The notes: generated by a model not told the origin, from the sequence alone. DNA of 37,715 nucleotides from Clostridiales bacterium (GCA_004554085.1 SFNY01000045.1:1-37715); one strand, 5' to 3'. Shown: positions 8,325-16,846, counted from the first letter of the stretch. Made by a program: numbers and translations.

Positions 8325-9416
8325 TCAGTTTTCGTTTTTCAGCAGGGCGGTCTGCTCGGCGAGGGTCAGCGCGTCGATGATCTCGTCCAGATCGCCATTG
8401 ATGATGCTGTCAATCTTGTACAGCGTAAGTCCGATGCGGTGATCGGTCACGCGGCCCTGGGGGAAGTTGTAGGTGCGGATGCGCTCGGAGCGGTCGCCGG
8501 TGCCGATCTGGCCCTTGCGCTGGTCGGCGTATTCGCTCTGCTGCTTCTGCCGCTGCATGTCGTACAGGCGCGTCTTGAGCACCTGCATGGCGCGCTCGCG
8601 GTTCTGAATCTGGCTGCGCTGGTCCTGGCTGGTGACCACCAGCCCGGTGGGGATGTGGGTGATGCGCACGGCGGAGTCGGTGCGGTTGACGTGCTGTCCG
8701 CCCGCGCCCGACGCGCGGTAGGTGTCGATGCGCAGGTCGCCCATGTTGATCTCGATCTCCACGTCGCCCGCCTCGGGCAGCACCGCCACCGTGGCGGTGG
8801 AGGTGTGGATGCGGCCGGAGGATTCGGTCACAGGCACGCGCTGCACGCGATGCACGCCGGATTCGTACTTCAGCTTCTGAAACACATTCTTGCCGGAGAT
8901 CAGCGCCACGCTCTCCTTCACGCCGCCCAGCTCCGTGGAGCCGTCCTCGATGAGCTCGGTCTTCCAGCCGTGGGCGTCGGCGTAGTGCAGGTACATGCGC
9001 AGCAGCTCCGCCGCAAACAGCCCGGCCTCGTCGCCGCCCGCACCCGCGCGCACCTCCAGCACGGCGTTCTTGTGGTCGTCCGGGTCCTTGGGCAGCAGTG
9101 CGATGCGCGCCTGCTGGGTCTTGTCCTCCAGGCGCGCGCGCAGCTCCACAAGCTCCTCCTCCGCCATTTCCCGCATGTCGGGGTCGGCAAGCAGCTCCTC
9201 CGCGGCGGCGATCTCCTCCCGCAGGCGGCGGTGTTCCACCGCGATGGCGTTCAGCTCCTCGAGATCCGCGTGCTCACGGATCAGCCGCGTAAACAGCGCG
9301 CTGTCCGAGATGACCTCGGGCAGCGTGATGCGGATGGACAGCTCCTCAAAGCGGCCCTCGATGCTCTCCAGTTGGCGGGCGATGCGCTCCTGCGCGTTGT
9401 AAGAAAGTTCCGGCAT
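8325..9416 (-). CDS. prfA: peptide chain release factor 1
   Basis: Recognises UAA and UAG in the ribosomal A site and triggers peptide release. The GGQ motif lies in SGAGGQHVNRTDSAV, where its Gln is the methylation target of PrmC. The stop-codon tripeptide is PVT in RVPVTESSGRIHTS, the RF1 type as opposed to the SPF of RF2. The chosen ATG at 9416 (MPELSYNAQ) gives 363 residues, normal for RF1, with AGAAGGG upstream. The frame is open for 33 more codons into prmC, which I regard as coincidental. The upstream neighbour is prmC, whose product modifies this protein. Confidence 0.96.
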   Translation of the reverse strand: MPELSYNAQERIARQLESIEGRFEELSIRITLPEVISDSALFTRLIREHADLEELNAIAVEHRRLREEIAAAEELLADPDMREMAEEELVELRARLEDKTQQARIALLPKDPDDHKNAVLEVRAGAGGDEAGLFAAELLRMYLHYADAHGWKTELIEDGSTELGGVKESVALISGKNVFQKLKYESGVHRVQRVPVTESSGRIHTSTATVAVLPEAGDVEIEINMGDLRIDTYRASGAGGQHVNRTDSAVRITHIPTGLVVTSQDQRSQIQNRERAMQVLKTRLYDMQRQKQQSEYADQRKGQIGTGDRSERIRTYNFPQGRVTDHRIGLTLYKIDSIINGDLDEIIDALTLAEQTALLKNEN

Positions 9417-9445
9417 CGGTTCCAAATCCCTTCTGATGGTTGATG

Positions 9446-10285
9446 TCAATTGCAGCGCGCCCAGACGATGCGCTCGATTCCGTTCAGGTCCTTCAGCACG
9501 CCCGAGGCCTTGCAATCCAGACCCGCGCGCACCATGCGCAGCACGTCCGGCGCTTCGCCCTCGCCCACCTCCAGATAGAGGCTGCCGAGCGGATTCAGGT
9601 GGTCGGCGGCCCCGGCGGCGATTCTGCGGTAGAAGTCCAGGCCGTCCAGGCCGCCGTCCAGCGCCATGGCGGGCTCAAACTGGACTTCCCGCTGGAGCGA
9701 GGCCATCTCGCTGGCGCGAATGTAGGGCGGGTTCGAGACGATGAGGTCGAATTTCTCCCTGCCGACGGCCTCGAACAGGTCGCCGTGGCGGATGCTGACC
9801 TCCACCTCCAGCGCGTGGGCGTTCTTCTTCACGACCTCCAGCGCGCCGGTGCTCAGATCGCTCAGCGTGACCTCCGCGCCGGGCACCAAGCTCTTGATGG
9901 ACAGCCCGATGGCGCCGCTGCCCGCGCACAGGTCCAGTACCCGGGGACGCTTCTTCGTCTGCAAATCCACGATCACGGCCTCCACCAAGGTTTCGGTGTC
10001 CTGGCGGGGGATCAGCACGCGCTTGTCCACGTATAGCTTGAGTCCCATGAAGTCCGCCCGCTGTAGGATGTACTGCACCGGCTCGCCCTGCATGCGGCGG
10101 CTGAGATATGCGTTCATTACGTCCAGCTGCTTCGGATTCAGGGCGTTGTGCCCCTCAAAGCGCAGCTCCGTGGGCGACATGCGCAGCGCATCCTCGGCAA
10201 TCCAGCGCGCATCCACGCCCGGGTCCGGACAGCCGGACTCCGCAAGCTCCTCCGTCGCGCTCCGAAGCCATTCAGCGATGGTCAA
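9446..10285 (-). CDS. prmC: release factor glutamine N5-methyltransferase
   Basis: Methylates the Gln of the GGQ motif in release factors, using S-adenosylmethionine. The SAM-binding motif is VLDLCAGSGAIGLSI, and the NPPY catalytic motif appears as IVSNPPYIRASE, which binds the target glutamine amide. The N-terminal helical domain contains GEPVQYILQRADF and LIPRQDTETL, both typical of PrmC. It has 279 residues. The start is a TTG that overlaps the TGA of the DUF1385 gene as TTGA, with GAGGTGA eight bases upstream, so it is translationally coupled. prfA follows after 29 bases. Confidence 0.95.
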   Translation of the reverse strand: MTIAEWLRSATEELAESGCPDPGVDARWIAEDALRMSPTELRFEGHNALNPKQLDVMNAYLSRRMQGEPVQYILQRADFMGLKLYVDKRVLIPRQDTETLVEAVIVDLQTKKRPRVLDLCAGSGAIGLSIKSLVPGAEVTLSDLSTGALEVVKKNAHALEVEVSIRHGDLFEAVGREKFDLIVSNPPYIRASEMASLQREVQFEPAMALDGGLDGLDFYRRIAAGAADHLNPLGSLYLEVGEGEAPDVLRMVRAGLDCKASGVLKDLNGIERIVWARCN

Positions 10286-11211
10286 TTGTCCGTCACCTCT
10301 TCATCGATTTCACCCAGCGCCGCACGGAATGCGCACAGTGCAACCTCCATGACCTGCGAATGGGGCTCCAGCGTCGTCATATGCTGGATCAGGTCGATGG
10401 GTGCGCGCAGGATGCGGGTGGCCCAGTTCAGCTCCGCAGCCTCCAGCGCGGAGAAGGGCTCGTTCAGCACCGCCGCCACGCCCAGCAGGATCGCCAGCCG
10501 CGCGGCCAGCGTGAGCAGCACGCCGTCGGTGCGGATCCAGGAGAACAGGATCATCGAAACGATCATCACGCAGATTAGAAACGCAGCTTCGCTGCGGCGG
10601 GTGCAGTTGGGATACTCCATGGCGTTTTCCAGCGTCAGCGCGCCGCGGCGCTCGTAGCAGTTCGTCGCCCGGTTGATGGCGCAGCGGTACATCAGCATGC
10701 GCCGGAATATGCGCAGATGGCAGCCGAAGCCGATCGCCAGCAGAAAGCCGAAGATGCGCACGGCGCACACGACGCCGTTGACGGCGGCGCGGGTGAGATT
10801 GGCGTAGTTCAGCAGGAAGGCCTCCGCACCCAGGGGCGCGGCGTACATGCACACGGCCGCGATCAGGAGCAGAAGAATCGCGTCGATCCAGGCGGCGATG
10901 CGCTGGGGATGCACGCCCAGCAGCTTTGCGATGCTGCGCTCAACGCCCGTGCCCCGAACCACCTGCTGCGGCTCCAGCTCCGAGGACTCGCTGAGGCCGT
11001 CGAAGAAGCGGTGGATATCCCGCAGCATGCGAACCGCGCCCCGCAGCAGCGGGATGCGCATCAGCGTGCGCAGCAGCACACGGGGCTCCCTGCGCATGCG
11101 CACGGAGATGTCCTTGTTTGCGTTGCGCACCGCGAACACGGTGTACTTGCCCACCTCCAGCCGCACGCCCTCCGCGACGGGCGTTCCGCCAAAGCGCCTG
11201 AGCTTCGCCAT
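10282..11211 (-). CDS. DUF1385 family membrane protein (YqhQ-like)
   Basis: The 309-residue integral membrane protein has four clear hydrophobic segments (AAWIDAILLLLIAAVCMYA, VCAVRIFGFLLAIGFG, FLICVMIVSMILFSWI and LLTLAARLAILLGVAAVL). The N-terminus MAKLRRFGGTPVAEGVR and the following basic region with MRREPRVLLRTLMRIPLLRG match the DUF1385/YqhQ family by memory. Its place between rpmE and prmC is the usual clostridial location. Its molecular function is not established. The ATG at 11211 has GGGAGG at seven bases. The stop overlaps the prmC start. Confidence 0.85.
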   Translation of the reverse strand: MAKLRRFGGTPVAEGVRLEVGKYTVFAVRNANKDISVRMRREPRVLLRTLMRIPLLRGAVRMLRDIHRFFDGLSESSELEPQQVVRGTGVERSIAKLLGVHPQRIAAWIDAILLLLIAAVCMYAAPLGAEAFLLNYANLTRAAVNGVVCAVRIFGFLLAIGFGCHLRIFRRMLMYRCAINRATNCYERRGALTLENAMEYPNCTRRSEAAFLICVMIVSMILFSWIRTDGVLLTLAARLAILLGVAAVLNEPFSALEAAELNWATRILRAPIDLIQHMTTLEPHSQVMEVALCAFRAALGEIDEEVTDN

Positions 11212-11249
11212 GCCATCGCCTCCCTGGAACAAAAGATTTGCTATAAAAT

Positions 11250-11290
11250 AGGAAAAAGAAAAGCAGACCGCGCGCATTTGCCGGTCTGCT
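11250..11290 (-). terminator. intrinsic terminator or attenuator between rpmE and the DUF1385 gene
   Basis: On the minus strand the arms AGCAGACCG and CGGTCTGCT (11262-11270 and 11282-11290) are followed by TTTCTTTTTCC. No clear promoter lies between it and the DUF1385 gene, so partial read-through from rpmE is likely to feed the downstream operon. Confidence 0.65.
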
Positions 11291-11320
11291 GAAATGTCGC
11301 ATGCGCGCGCATAGACAGGC

Positions 11321-11353
11321 AAAGCACCGGACGGCAGGCCGCCCCGGTGCTTT
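11321..11353 (-). terminator. second hairpin downstream of rpmE
   Basis: Arms AAAGCACCGG and CCGGTGCTTT (11321-11330 and 11344-11353) enclose a 13-base loop and begin eight bases after the rpmE stop. There is only a poor T-run on the minus strand, so it may protect the 3' end of the rpmE message. The T-run is better on the plus strand. Confidence 0.5.
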
Positions 11354-11361
11354 TGATCTGA

Positions 11362-11559
11362 CTACATGCCGTAGCGCTTCTTGAAGCGGTCGACGCGTCC
11401 GCCGGTATCAACCAGCTTCTGCTTGCCGGTGTAGAAGGGATGGCACTTAGAGCAGATATCTACGCGCAGCTCCTTCTTCACGGAACCCGTTTCAAAAGTC
11501 TCGCCGCAAACGCAGCGAACGATTGCCTTGCCGTAATTCGGATGGATTTTCTCTTTCAT
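11362..11559 (-). CDS. rpmE: 50S ribosomal protein L31
   Basis: The 65-residue protein starts MKEKIHPNYGK. It is the zinc-binding C+ form of L31: the Cys pairs RCVCG and ICSKCHPFYTGKQ are both present. GAGGTG lies seven bases before the ATG. It has a strong promoter upstream and two hairpins downstream. It sits at the head of the minus-strand DUF1385-prmC-prfA-sua5 group, as in many Clostridia. Confidence 0.97.
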   Translation of the reverse strand: MKEKIHPNYGKAIVRCVCGETFETGSVKKELRVDICSKCHPFYTGKQKLVDTGGRVDRFKKRYGM

Positions 11560-11632
11560 GGATTTTCACCTCACTCTAACCGGACTGTCAGATCTCCGGC
11601 GTATCTGGCATCCGATTAATCACGCAACTGAA

Positions 11633-11661
11633 ATTATAGCATAAATCGCCCCCCAATTCAA
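11633..11661 (-). promoter_or_regulatory. rpmE promoter
   Basis: On the minus strand, TTGAAT (11656-11661) and a consensus TATAAT (11633-11638) are separated by 17 bases, with a TGC extension before the -10. It is one of the best promoters in the window. Confidence 0.8.
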
Positions 11662-11806
11662 CCACTTTTGCATGTTTTTACATATGATTTGCGAATGGTT
11701 GGACGCATGAAAGCTGCTTCCGCATGAAAAGCTGTACGCGGAGCATGCATTTTTCGGCCCTGCGGACAAAAACAGAAAATTAACATCGAAATTGAGGGGC
11801 AGACGG

Positions 11807-11835
11807 TTGACAAAATTCCGTGGCGGCGATAAACT
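11807..11835 (+). promoter_or_regulatory. promoter of the hrcA heat-shock operon
   Basis: TTGACA (11807-11812) is followed after 17 bases by TAAACT (11830-11835). The CIRCE operator starts 11 bases downstream, over the expected transcription start, where HrcA would block initiation. Confidence 0.65.
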
Positions 11836-11846
11836 ATACCCAGACG

Positions 11847-11873
11847 TTAGCACTCGAGCCTATTGAGTGCTAA
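11847..11873 (+). promoter_or_regulatory. CIRCE operator (HrcA binding site)
   Basis: TTAGCACTC, nine bases, then GAGTGCTAA. This is a perfect match to the CIRCE inverted repeat. HrcA bound here represses the operon, and GroESL is known to help HrcA fold, which makes repression sensitive to unfolded protein. Confidence 0.97.
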
Positions 11874-11942
11874 CAGCCTCCAGGGAGCGGCGAACGCCGC
11901 AAGCGGGTTTGCGATTCTATGTGCGGAGAGGAGGACAATCCG

Positions 11943-12971
11943 ATGCAAATGGACGAACGAAAGTTTCTGATCCTGCAGGCCATCATCGACGACTACATCA
12001 CCACGGCGATGCCCGTCGGATCCAGAACCATCTCCCGCAAATCCGGCGTTGGCTTTTCGCCGGCGACGATTCGCAATGAGATGTCCGATCTGGAGGAGCT
12101 GGGCTATCTGGATCAGCCGCACACCTCTGCGGGGCGCGTTCCCTCGAACAAAGCCTACCGCCTGTACGTGGACCGGCTGATGAAGGTCGGCAAGCTCTCC
12201 AACGACGAGCGGGAGCGCATGCACGACTACATGCAGGCGCGCAGCGCGCAGGTGGACGGCGTGATCCGATCCGCGGCCCAGGTGCTGGCGGATGCGACGC
12301 GGTACACCTCGGTGATCGTGGCTCCCCAGCTGGGCAGGCTGCGCATCCGGCACATCCAGCTGGTTCCCGTGGCGGAATGCACGGCGCTGATGATCATTGT
12401 GACGAATCTGGGCATCGTAAAGGATGTGGTGATCCGGGTTCCCGAGGGACTGGACGCGGACGACCTCTACTCCATCTCCCGGATGCTCACCGAGCGGCTG
12501 GCGAACAAGTCGCTGGACGCGGTGCGCCAGACCTTCTCCGAACTCCTGCGCGACGCGGACAACAACCGCAAGCTGATGGGCGAGGCCCTGCGGGTGATCG
12601 AAAAGAAGATCGAGGAGGAGGATTCCTCCGACGTGGTGGTGGGCGGCAGCTCCATGCTGCTGAACTACCCCGAGTACAGCGACGTGGAGAAGGCCAAGAG
12701 CTTCCTGGCCGTGCTGGAATCCAAGGACAAGCTGCGAAGGTTGATGAACCGCTCCGGCGGCATGGAGGTGACCATCCGCATCGGCGCGGAGAACGACGTT
12801 CCGGAGATGAGCGACTGCTCCATCGTCACCGCAGAGTACCGCGTTGGCGATCAGGCCAGCGGCACGCTGGGCATCATCGGTCCCACGCGCATGAACTACA
12901 ACCGGGTGATCCCGGTGCTGGAGTTCATGGGGCGCGCGATGACCGAGCTGCTCACCAACCGCAAGGCATAA
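11943..12971 (+). CDS. hrcA: heat-inducible transcription repressor HrcA
   Basis: The 342-residue repressor binds CIRCE elements. The N-terminal winged helix (about residues 1-75) contains RKFLILQAIIDDYI, PVGSRTIS and the recognition region FSPATIRNEMSDLEELGYL, followed by PHTSAGRVPSNKAYRLYVD. The rest is the GAF-like dimerisation region. I chose the ATG at 11943 because AGGAGG lies eight bases upstream. An in-frame ATG at 11919 lies ahead of that site. It is the first gene of hrcA-grpE-dnaK-dnaJ and regulates itself through the upstream CIRCE. Confidence 0.96.
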   Translation: MQMDERKFLILQAIIDDYITTAMPVGSRTISRKSGVGFSPATIRNEMSDLEELGYLDQPHTSAGRVPSNKAYRLYVDRLMKVGKLSNDERERMHDYMQARSAQVDGVIRSAAQVLADATRYTSVIVAPQLGRLRIRHIQLVPVAECTALMIIVTNLGIVKDVVIRVPEGLDADDLYSISRMLTERLANKSLDAVRQTFSELLRDADNNRKLMGEALRVIEKKIEEEDSSDVVVGGSSMLLNYPEYSDVEKAKSFLAVLESKDKLRRLMNRSGGMEVTIRIGAENDVPEMSDCSIVTAEYRVGDQASGTLGIIGPTRMNYNRVIPVLEFMGRAMTELLTNRKA

Positions 12972-13013
12972 AATATCGGGCCGGAGGATGCTTCCCGGCG
13001 AAAGGACAGAGAA

Positions 13014-13595
13014 ATGAAGAAAAAGGACAATCAGAACCCGACGGCCGCCGAGGATCAGGCGACGGAAACCGTAAATGCGGCGGAGTCCGTGACCGAGGAG
13101 GCCCAGCAGGGCGCGGAGAACCAGGGCGAGGCCACCATCGAGCAGTGGCAGGCTGCGCTGGAGACCGCCGTGGCCCAGCGGGACGAGTACCTCGATTCCC
13201 TGCGCAGAACCCAGGCGGACTTCCAGAACTTCAAGCGCCGCAACCAGACCGCCCGCGCGGATGGCTACGAGGACGGCGTGCGCGAGGCCATCGCGGCGAT
13301 GCTGCCCAGCATCGACAACCTGGAGCGCGCGCTGGACGCCGCCGACAAGGCCGGTGTGAACGATGGTCTGACCGACGGCGTGCGCATGACGCTGGGTTCG
13401 CTGCTGGACGGCCTGAAGCGCTTCGGCTTCGAGGAGGTTCCCTCCCTGGGTGAGCAGTTCGATCCTGAACTGCACAACGCGGTGATGCGCGAGGCCGGCG
13501 ACGAGCCCGGCAAGATTCTGGAGGTGTTCCAGAAGGGCTACCGGGTGAAGGACAAGATCATCCGCTACGCGATGGTCAAGGTTTGCGCCGAGTAA
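13014..13595 (+). CDS. grpE: nucleotide exchange factor GrpE
   Basis: The 193-residue cochaperone releases ADP from DnaK. The N-terminal 45 residues are Glu/Gln/Ala-rich and disordered. A long dimerising helix follows, containing RRTQADFQNFKRRNQTARADG. The C-terminal beta domain has the GrpE signature region GEQFDPELHNAVMRE and ends KGYRVKDKIIRYAMVKV. AAAGGA lies seven bases before the ATG. It lies between hrcA and dnaK under CIRCE control. Confidence 0.96.
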   Translation: MKKKDNQNPTAAEDQATETVNAAESVTEEAQQGAENQGEATIEQWQAALETAVAQRDEYLDSLRRTQADFQNFKRRNQTARADGYEDGVREAIAAMLPSIDNLERALDAADKAGVNDGLTDGVRMTLGSLLDGLKRFGFEEVPSLGEQFDPELHNAVMREAGDEPGKILEVFQKGYRVKDKIIRYAMVKVCAE

Positions 13596-13606
13596 GGCGC
13601 ATGAGC

Positions 13607-13630
13607 AAACTTCTTCTCACAGAGAAGTTT
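13607..13630 (+). other. grpE-dnaK intergenic hairpin
   Basis: Arms AAACTTCT and AGAAGTTT enclose eight bases. There is no T-run, so it is not a terminator. It could be a message-processing or stabilising element that separates dnaK from the upstream part of the transcript. That role is inferred from position only. Confidence 0.4.
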
Positions 13631-13691
13631 CATATAAATGGAAATCCAATTCTAATCGGAAATCAACCAGAACATTCAGGAGGATATAGTT

Positions 13692-15512
13692 ATGAGCAAG
13701 ATTATCGGCATTGACCTTGGTACCACCAATTCCTGCGTCGCTGTCATGGAAGGCGGCGAACCCGTTGTTATCGCAAACGCTGAAGGCGGACGCACCACGC
13801 CCTCCGTCGTGGCCTTCGCCAAGAACGGCGAGCGCCTGGTCGGCCAGGTCGCAAAGCGTCAGGCCGTCACCAACCCGGAGCGCACCATCATCTCCATCAA
13901 GCGCCACATGGGCACCGATTATAAAGTGAAGATCGACGATAAGGCGTACACCGCCCCCGAGATCAGCGCAATGATCCTGCAGAAGCTGAAGGCGGATGCG
14001 GAGAGCTACCTGGGCGAGACCGTGACCGAGGCCGTCATCACCGTCCCGGCTTACTTCTCCGACTCCCAGCGCCAGGCCACCAAGGACGCGGGCCGCATCG
14101 CTGGTCTGGAAGTCAAGCGCATCATCAACGAGCCCACCGCGGCGGCGCTGGCCTACGGCCTGGACAAGGGCGACGCCCACAAGATCCTGGTCTACGACCT
14201 GGGCGGCGGCACCTTCGACGTCTCCCTGATGGAGGTCGGCGACGGCATTTTCGAGGTTCTGGCCACCGGCGGCGACACCCATCTGGGCGGCGACGACTTC
14301 GACCAGCGCCTGATCGACTACATCGCGGACGAGTTCAAGAAGGAGAACAACATCGACCTGCGTCAGGACCGCATGGCCCTGCAGCGCCTGAAGGAGGCCG
14401 CTGAGAAGGCCAAGATCGAGCTGTCCGGTCTGATGAGCGTCAACGTCAACCTGCCCTTCATCACTGCCGACGCAACCGGCCCGAAGCACCTGGACGTGAC
14501 CATCACCCGCGCGAAGTTCAACGAGCTGACTGCGGATCTGGTGGAAAAGACCATTGGCCCGATGAACCAGGCCATGCGCGACGCAGGCGTTTCCGCCAGC
14601 GAGATCGACAAGGTCATCCTGGTCGGCGGCTCCACCCGCATCCCGGCGGTGCAGGAGGCCGTGCAGCGCATCACCGGCAAGGAGCCCTACAAGGGAATCA
14701 ACCCCGATGAGTGCGTGGCAGTGGGCGCAGCCATTCAGGGCGGCGTGCTCGGCGGCGACGTGAAGGACATCGTGCTGCTGGACGTGACTCCCCTGTCCCT
14801 GGGCATTGAGACCCTGGGCGGTGTGTTCACCCGCCTGATCGAGCGCAATACCACCATCCCGGTCAAGCAGACGCAGGTATTCTCCACCGCAGCCGACGGC
14901 CAGACCAGCGTGGACGTGCACGTGCTGCAGGGCGAGCGCGAGATGGCTGCCTACAACAAGACCCTGGGCCGCTTCCAGCTGACCGGCATCGCTCCGGCGC
15001 CGCGCGGCGTGCCGCAGATCGAGGTCACCTTCGACATCGACGCAAACGGCATCGTGCACGTTTCCGCCAAGGATCTGGGCACCGGCAAGGAGCAGTCCAT
15101 CGCCATCACCGCTTCCTCCAACATGAGCGAGGAGGAGATCAAGAAGGCCGTGGACGAGGCTGAGAAGTACGCCGCCGAGGACAAGGCCAACAAGGAGAAG
15201 ATCGAGACCCTGAACCAGGCCGACAGCCTGATCTATCAGACCGAGAAGACCATCAAGGATCTCTCCGACAAGATGGACCCCGCCGACAAGGCCATGCTGG
15301 AGAGCGAGATCGAGGCCTTCAAGAAGGTGCGCGAGACTGGCGACGCGGATCAGATCAAGCCCGCCATGGAGGAGTTCTCCAAGAAGACCTACGACGTGTT
15401 CGGCAAGATCTACCAGGCCCAGGCTGCCCAGCAGCAGGCCGGCGATCCCAATGCCAACGGCGGCGCAAACGTCAACGACGACGGCACCGTGGACGCGGAG
15501 TTCACCGAATAA
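13692..15512 (+). CDS. dnaK: chaperone DnaK (Hsp70)
   Basis: ATP-dependent Hsp70 chaperone that works with DnaJ and GrpE. The protein has 606 residues, typical of Gram-positive DnaK. The nucleotide-binding domain shows IGIDLGTTNSCVAVMEGG, VYDLGGGTFDVSLMEV and VILVGGSTRIPAVQE. The interdomain linker region contains KDIVLLDVTPLSLGIET. The substrate-binding domain and helical lid follow. The C-terminal end is Gly/Asn-rich and finishes DDGTVDAEFTE, close to the usual EEVK-type acidic tail. AGGAGG precedes the ATG. Confidence 0.98.
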   Translation: MSKIIGIDLGTTNSCVAVMEGGEPVVIANAEGGRTTPSVVAFAKNGERLVGQVAKRQAVTNPERTIISIKRHMGTDYKVKIDDKAYTAPEISAMILQKLKADAESYLGETVTEAVITVPAYFSDSQRQATKDAGRIAGLEVKRIINEPTAAALAYGLDKGDAHKILVYDLGGGTFDVSLMEVGDGIFEVLATGGDTHLGGDDFDQRLIDYIADEFKKENNIDLRQDRMALQRLKEAAEKAKIELSGLMSVNVNLPFITADATGPKHLDVTITRAKFNELTADLVEKTIGPMNQAMRDAGVSASEIDKVILVGGSTRIPAVQEAVQRITGKEPYKGINPDECVAVGAAIQGGVLGGDVKDIVLLDVTPLSLGIETLGGVFTRLIERNTTIPVKQTQVFSTAADGQTSVDVHVLQGEREMAAYNKTLGRFQLTGIAPAPRGVPQIEVTFDIDANGIVHVSAKDLGTGKEQSIAITASSNMSEEEIKKAVDEAEKYAAEDKANKEKIETLNQADSLIYQTEKTIKDLSDKMDPADKAMLESEIEAFKKVRETGDADQIKPAMEEFSKKTYDVFGKIYQAQAAQQQAGDPNANGGANVNDDGTVDAEFTE

Positions 15513-15528
15513 AGCTTTCGCCTGTAAA

Positions 15529-15576
15529 CCGATGGGGCAGGGTGCGACCCTGCCCTTCGGCCGTAACGGGCCATCG
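15529..15576 (+). repeat. nested palindrome between dnaK and dnaJ
   Basis: The inner arms GGGCAGGGT and ACCCTGCCC surround GCG (15535-15555). The outer bases CCGATGG and CCATCG (15529-15535 and 15571-15576) can also pair. There is no T-run. The inner stem resembles the GC-rich palindromes at 641-668 and 24942-24966 and may be a dispersed element that lowers dnaJ read-through or stabilises the dnaK message. Confidence 0.5.
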
Positions 15577-15610
15577 ATCGGCAAATTGTAAACGAGAAGA
15601 AGGGTGACAT

Positions 15611-16744
15611 ATGGCTAAAAGAGACTATTATGAGGTTCTGGGCGTAGACAAAAATGCGGACGACGCCGCGATCAAGAAGGCGTACCGCACCCTCGCCAAG
15701 AAGAACCATCCCGATGTCAACCCGGGCGACAAGGAAGCGGAGGAACGCTTCAAGGAGATCAACGAGGCCTATCAGGTGCTGTCCAACCCGCAGAAGCGCG
15801 CGCAGTACGACCAGTTCGGCCACGACGGCCCTCAGGGCTTTGGCGGCGGCGGTTACAGCGACTTCAGCGGCTTCAGCGGCGGCGGATTTGGCGGCTTCGA
15901 GGACATCTTCTCCAGCTTCTTCGGCGGTGGCATGGGCGGTTCCCAGCGCAACGGCCCGGTTCCGGGCGACGATCTGCGCTATGACCTGACCATCACCCTG
16001 GAGGAGGCGGCCTTCGGCTGCGAGAAGGAGATCAACCTGGTGCGGGACGAGGAGTGCCCCGAGTGCCACGGCAGCGGCGCGAAGCCTGGCAGCAAGGTGG
16101 AGACCTGCTCCACCTGCAACGGCACGGGCCAGGAGCGCGTGGTGCAGAACACCCCCTTCGGGCGCATCCAGAACGTGCGCACCTGCTCCAAGTGCCGGGG
16201 CAGCGGCAAGATCATCACCGAGCCCTGCCAGAAGTGCCACGGGCGCGGCAAGGTGCGCGTGAGCAAGCGCAAGACCGTGAAGGTGCCGGCGGGCATCGCA
16301 GACGGACAGGTGCTGACCATCCGCGGTCAGGGCGGTCTGGGCGAGCGCGGCGGCCCGGCGGGCGATCTGATGATCGTCATCAGCGTCAAGAAGCACAAGC
16401 TGTTCCGGCGCGAGGGCGACAACCTCTACATCGAGCTGCCCCTCACCTTCACCCAGGCGGCGCTGGGCGCGGAGCTGGATGTGCCCACGCTGCGGAAGCC
16501 GGTGAAGTATAGCTTCCCGGAGGGCACGCAGCCCGGACAGGTGTTCTGCATCAAGGGCGAGGGCACGAACCACCTGCGCGGCAACGGTCGCGGCGACCTG
16601 TATGTCACGGCGGTGGTGGAGATTCCGCGCAAGCTGACGGAGAAGCAGAAGGAGCTGCTGCGCCAGTTCGACGGCACGGTGTCCGGCAACCAGTACGAAA
16701 AGAAGAAGAGCTTCTTCGACCGCGTGAAGGACGCCTTTTCCTGA
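15611..16744 (+). CDS. dnaJ: chaperone DnaJ (Hsp40)
   Basis: Type I Hsp40 that delivers substrates to DnaK and stimulates its ATPase. The J domain (residues 1-70) carries HPD in KKNHPDVNPG. A Gly/Phe-rich stretch (about 75-120) follows, then four CxxCxGxG zinc motifs (CPECHGSG, CSTCNGTG, CSKCRGSG and CQKCHGRG), then the two C-terminal substrate-binding subdomains. It has 377 residues. GAAGGGTGA precedes the ATG. It is the last gene under the HrcA/CIRCE promoter, because a separate promoter follows for prmA. Confidence 0.98.
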   Translation: MAKRDYYEVLGVDKNADDAAIKKAYRTLAKKNHPDVNPGDKEAEERFKEINEAYQVLSNPQKRAQYDQFGHDGPQGFGGGGYSDFSGFSGGGFGGFEDIFSSFFGGGMGGSQRNGPVPGDDLRYDLTITLEEAAFGCEKEINLVRDEECPECHGSGAKPGSKVETCSTCNGTGQERVVQNTPFGRIQNVRTCSKCRGSGKIITEPCQKCHGRGKVRVSKRKTVKVPAGIADGQVLTIRGQGGLGERGGPAGDLMIVISVKKHKLFRREGDNLYIELPLTFTQAALGAELDVPTLRKPVKYSFPEGTQPGQVFCIKGEGTNHLRGNGRGDLYVTAVVEIPRKLTEKQKELLRQFDGTVSGNQYEKKKSFFDRVKDAFS

Positions 16745-16762
16745 TCGCGGGGCATGATCGCC

Positions 16763-16791
16763 TTGATTTTATTCGGACAAAATATTATAAT
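16763..16791 (+). promoter_or_regulatory. promoter of the prmA-rsmE-mtaB-HIT group
   Basis: TTGATT (16763-16768) and consensus TATAAT (16786-16791) are 17 bases apart, downstream of dnaJ and 56 bases before prmA. I see no CIRCE here, so these genes can be expressed independently of heat-shock control. Confidence 0.75.
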
Positions 16792-16846
16792 GGGTGCAGC
16801 GGAGGATTTCTTTCGCTGCATTTGTGTGTGATGAGGTACGAAACAG

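Noticed and set aside
9417..9515. 33 extra in-frame codons ahead of prfA
   Set aside because: They overlap the end of prmC, and RF1 proteins start near MPELSYNAQ. The resulting 363 residues fit the family.
13617..15584. 655-codon minus-strand frame opposite dnaK
   Set aside because: Shadow of dnaK, with repetitive Leu/Val/Gly/Asp composition and no motifs.
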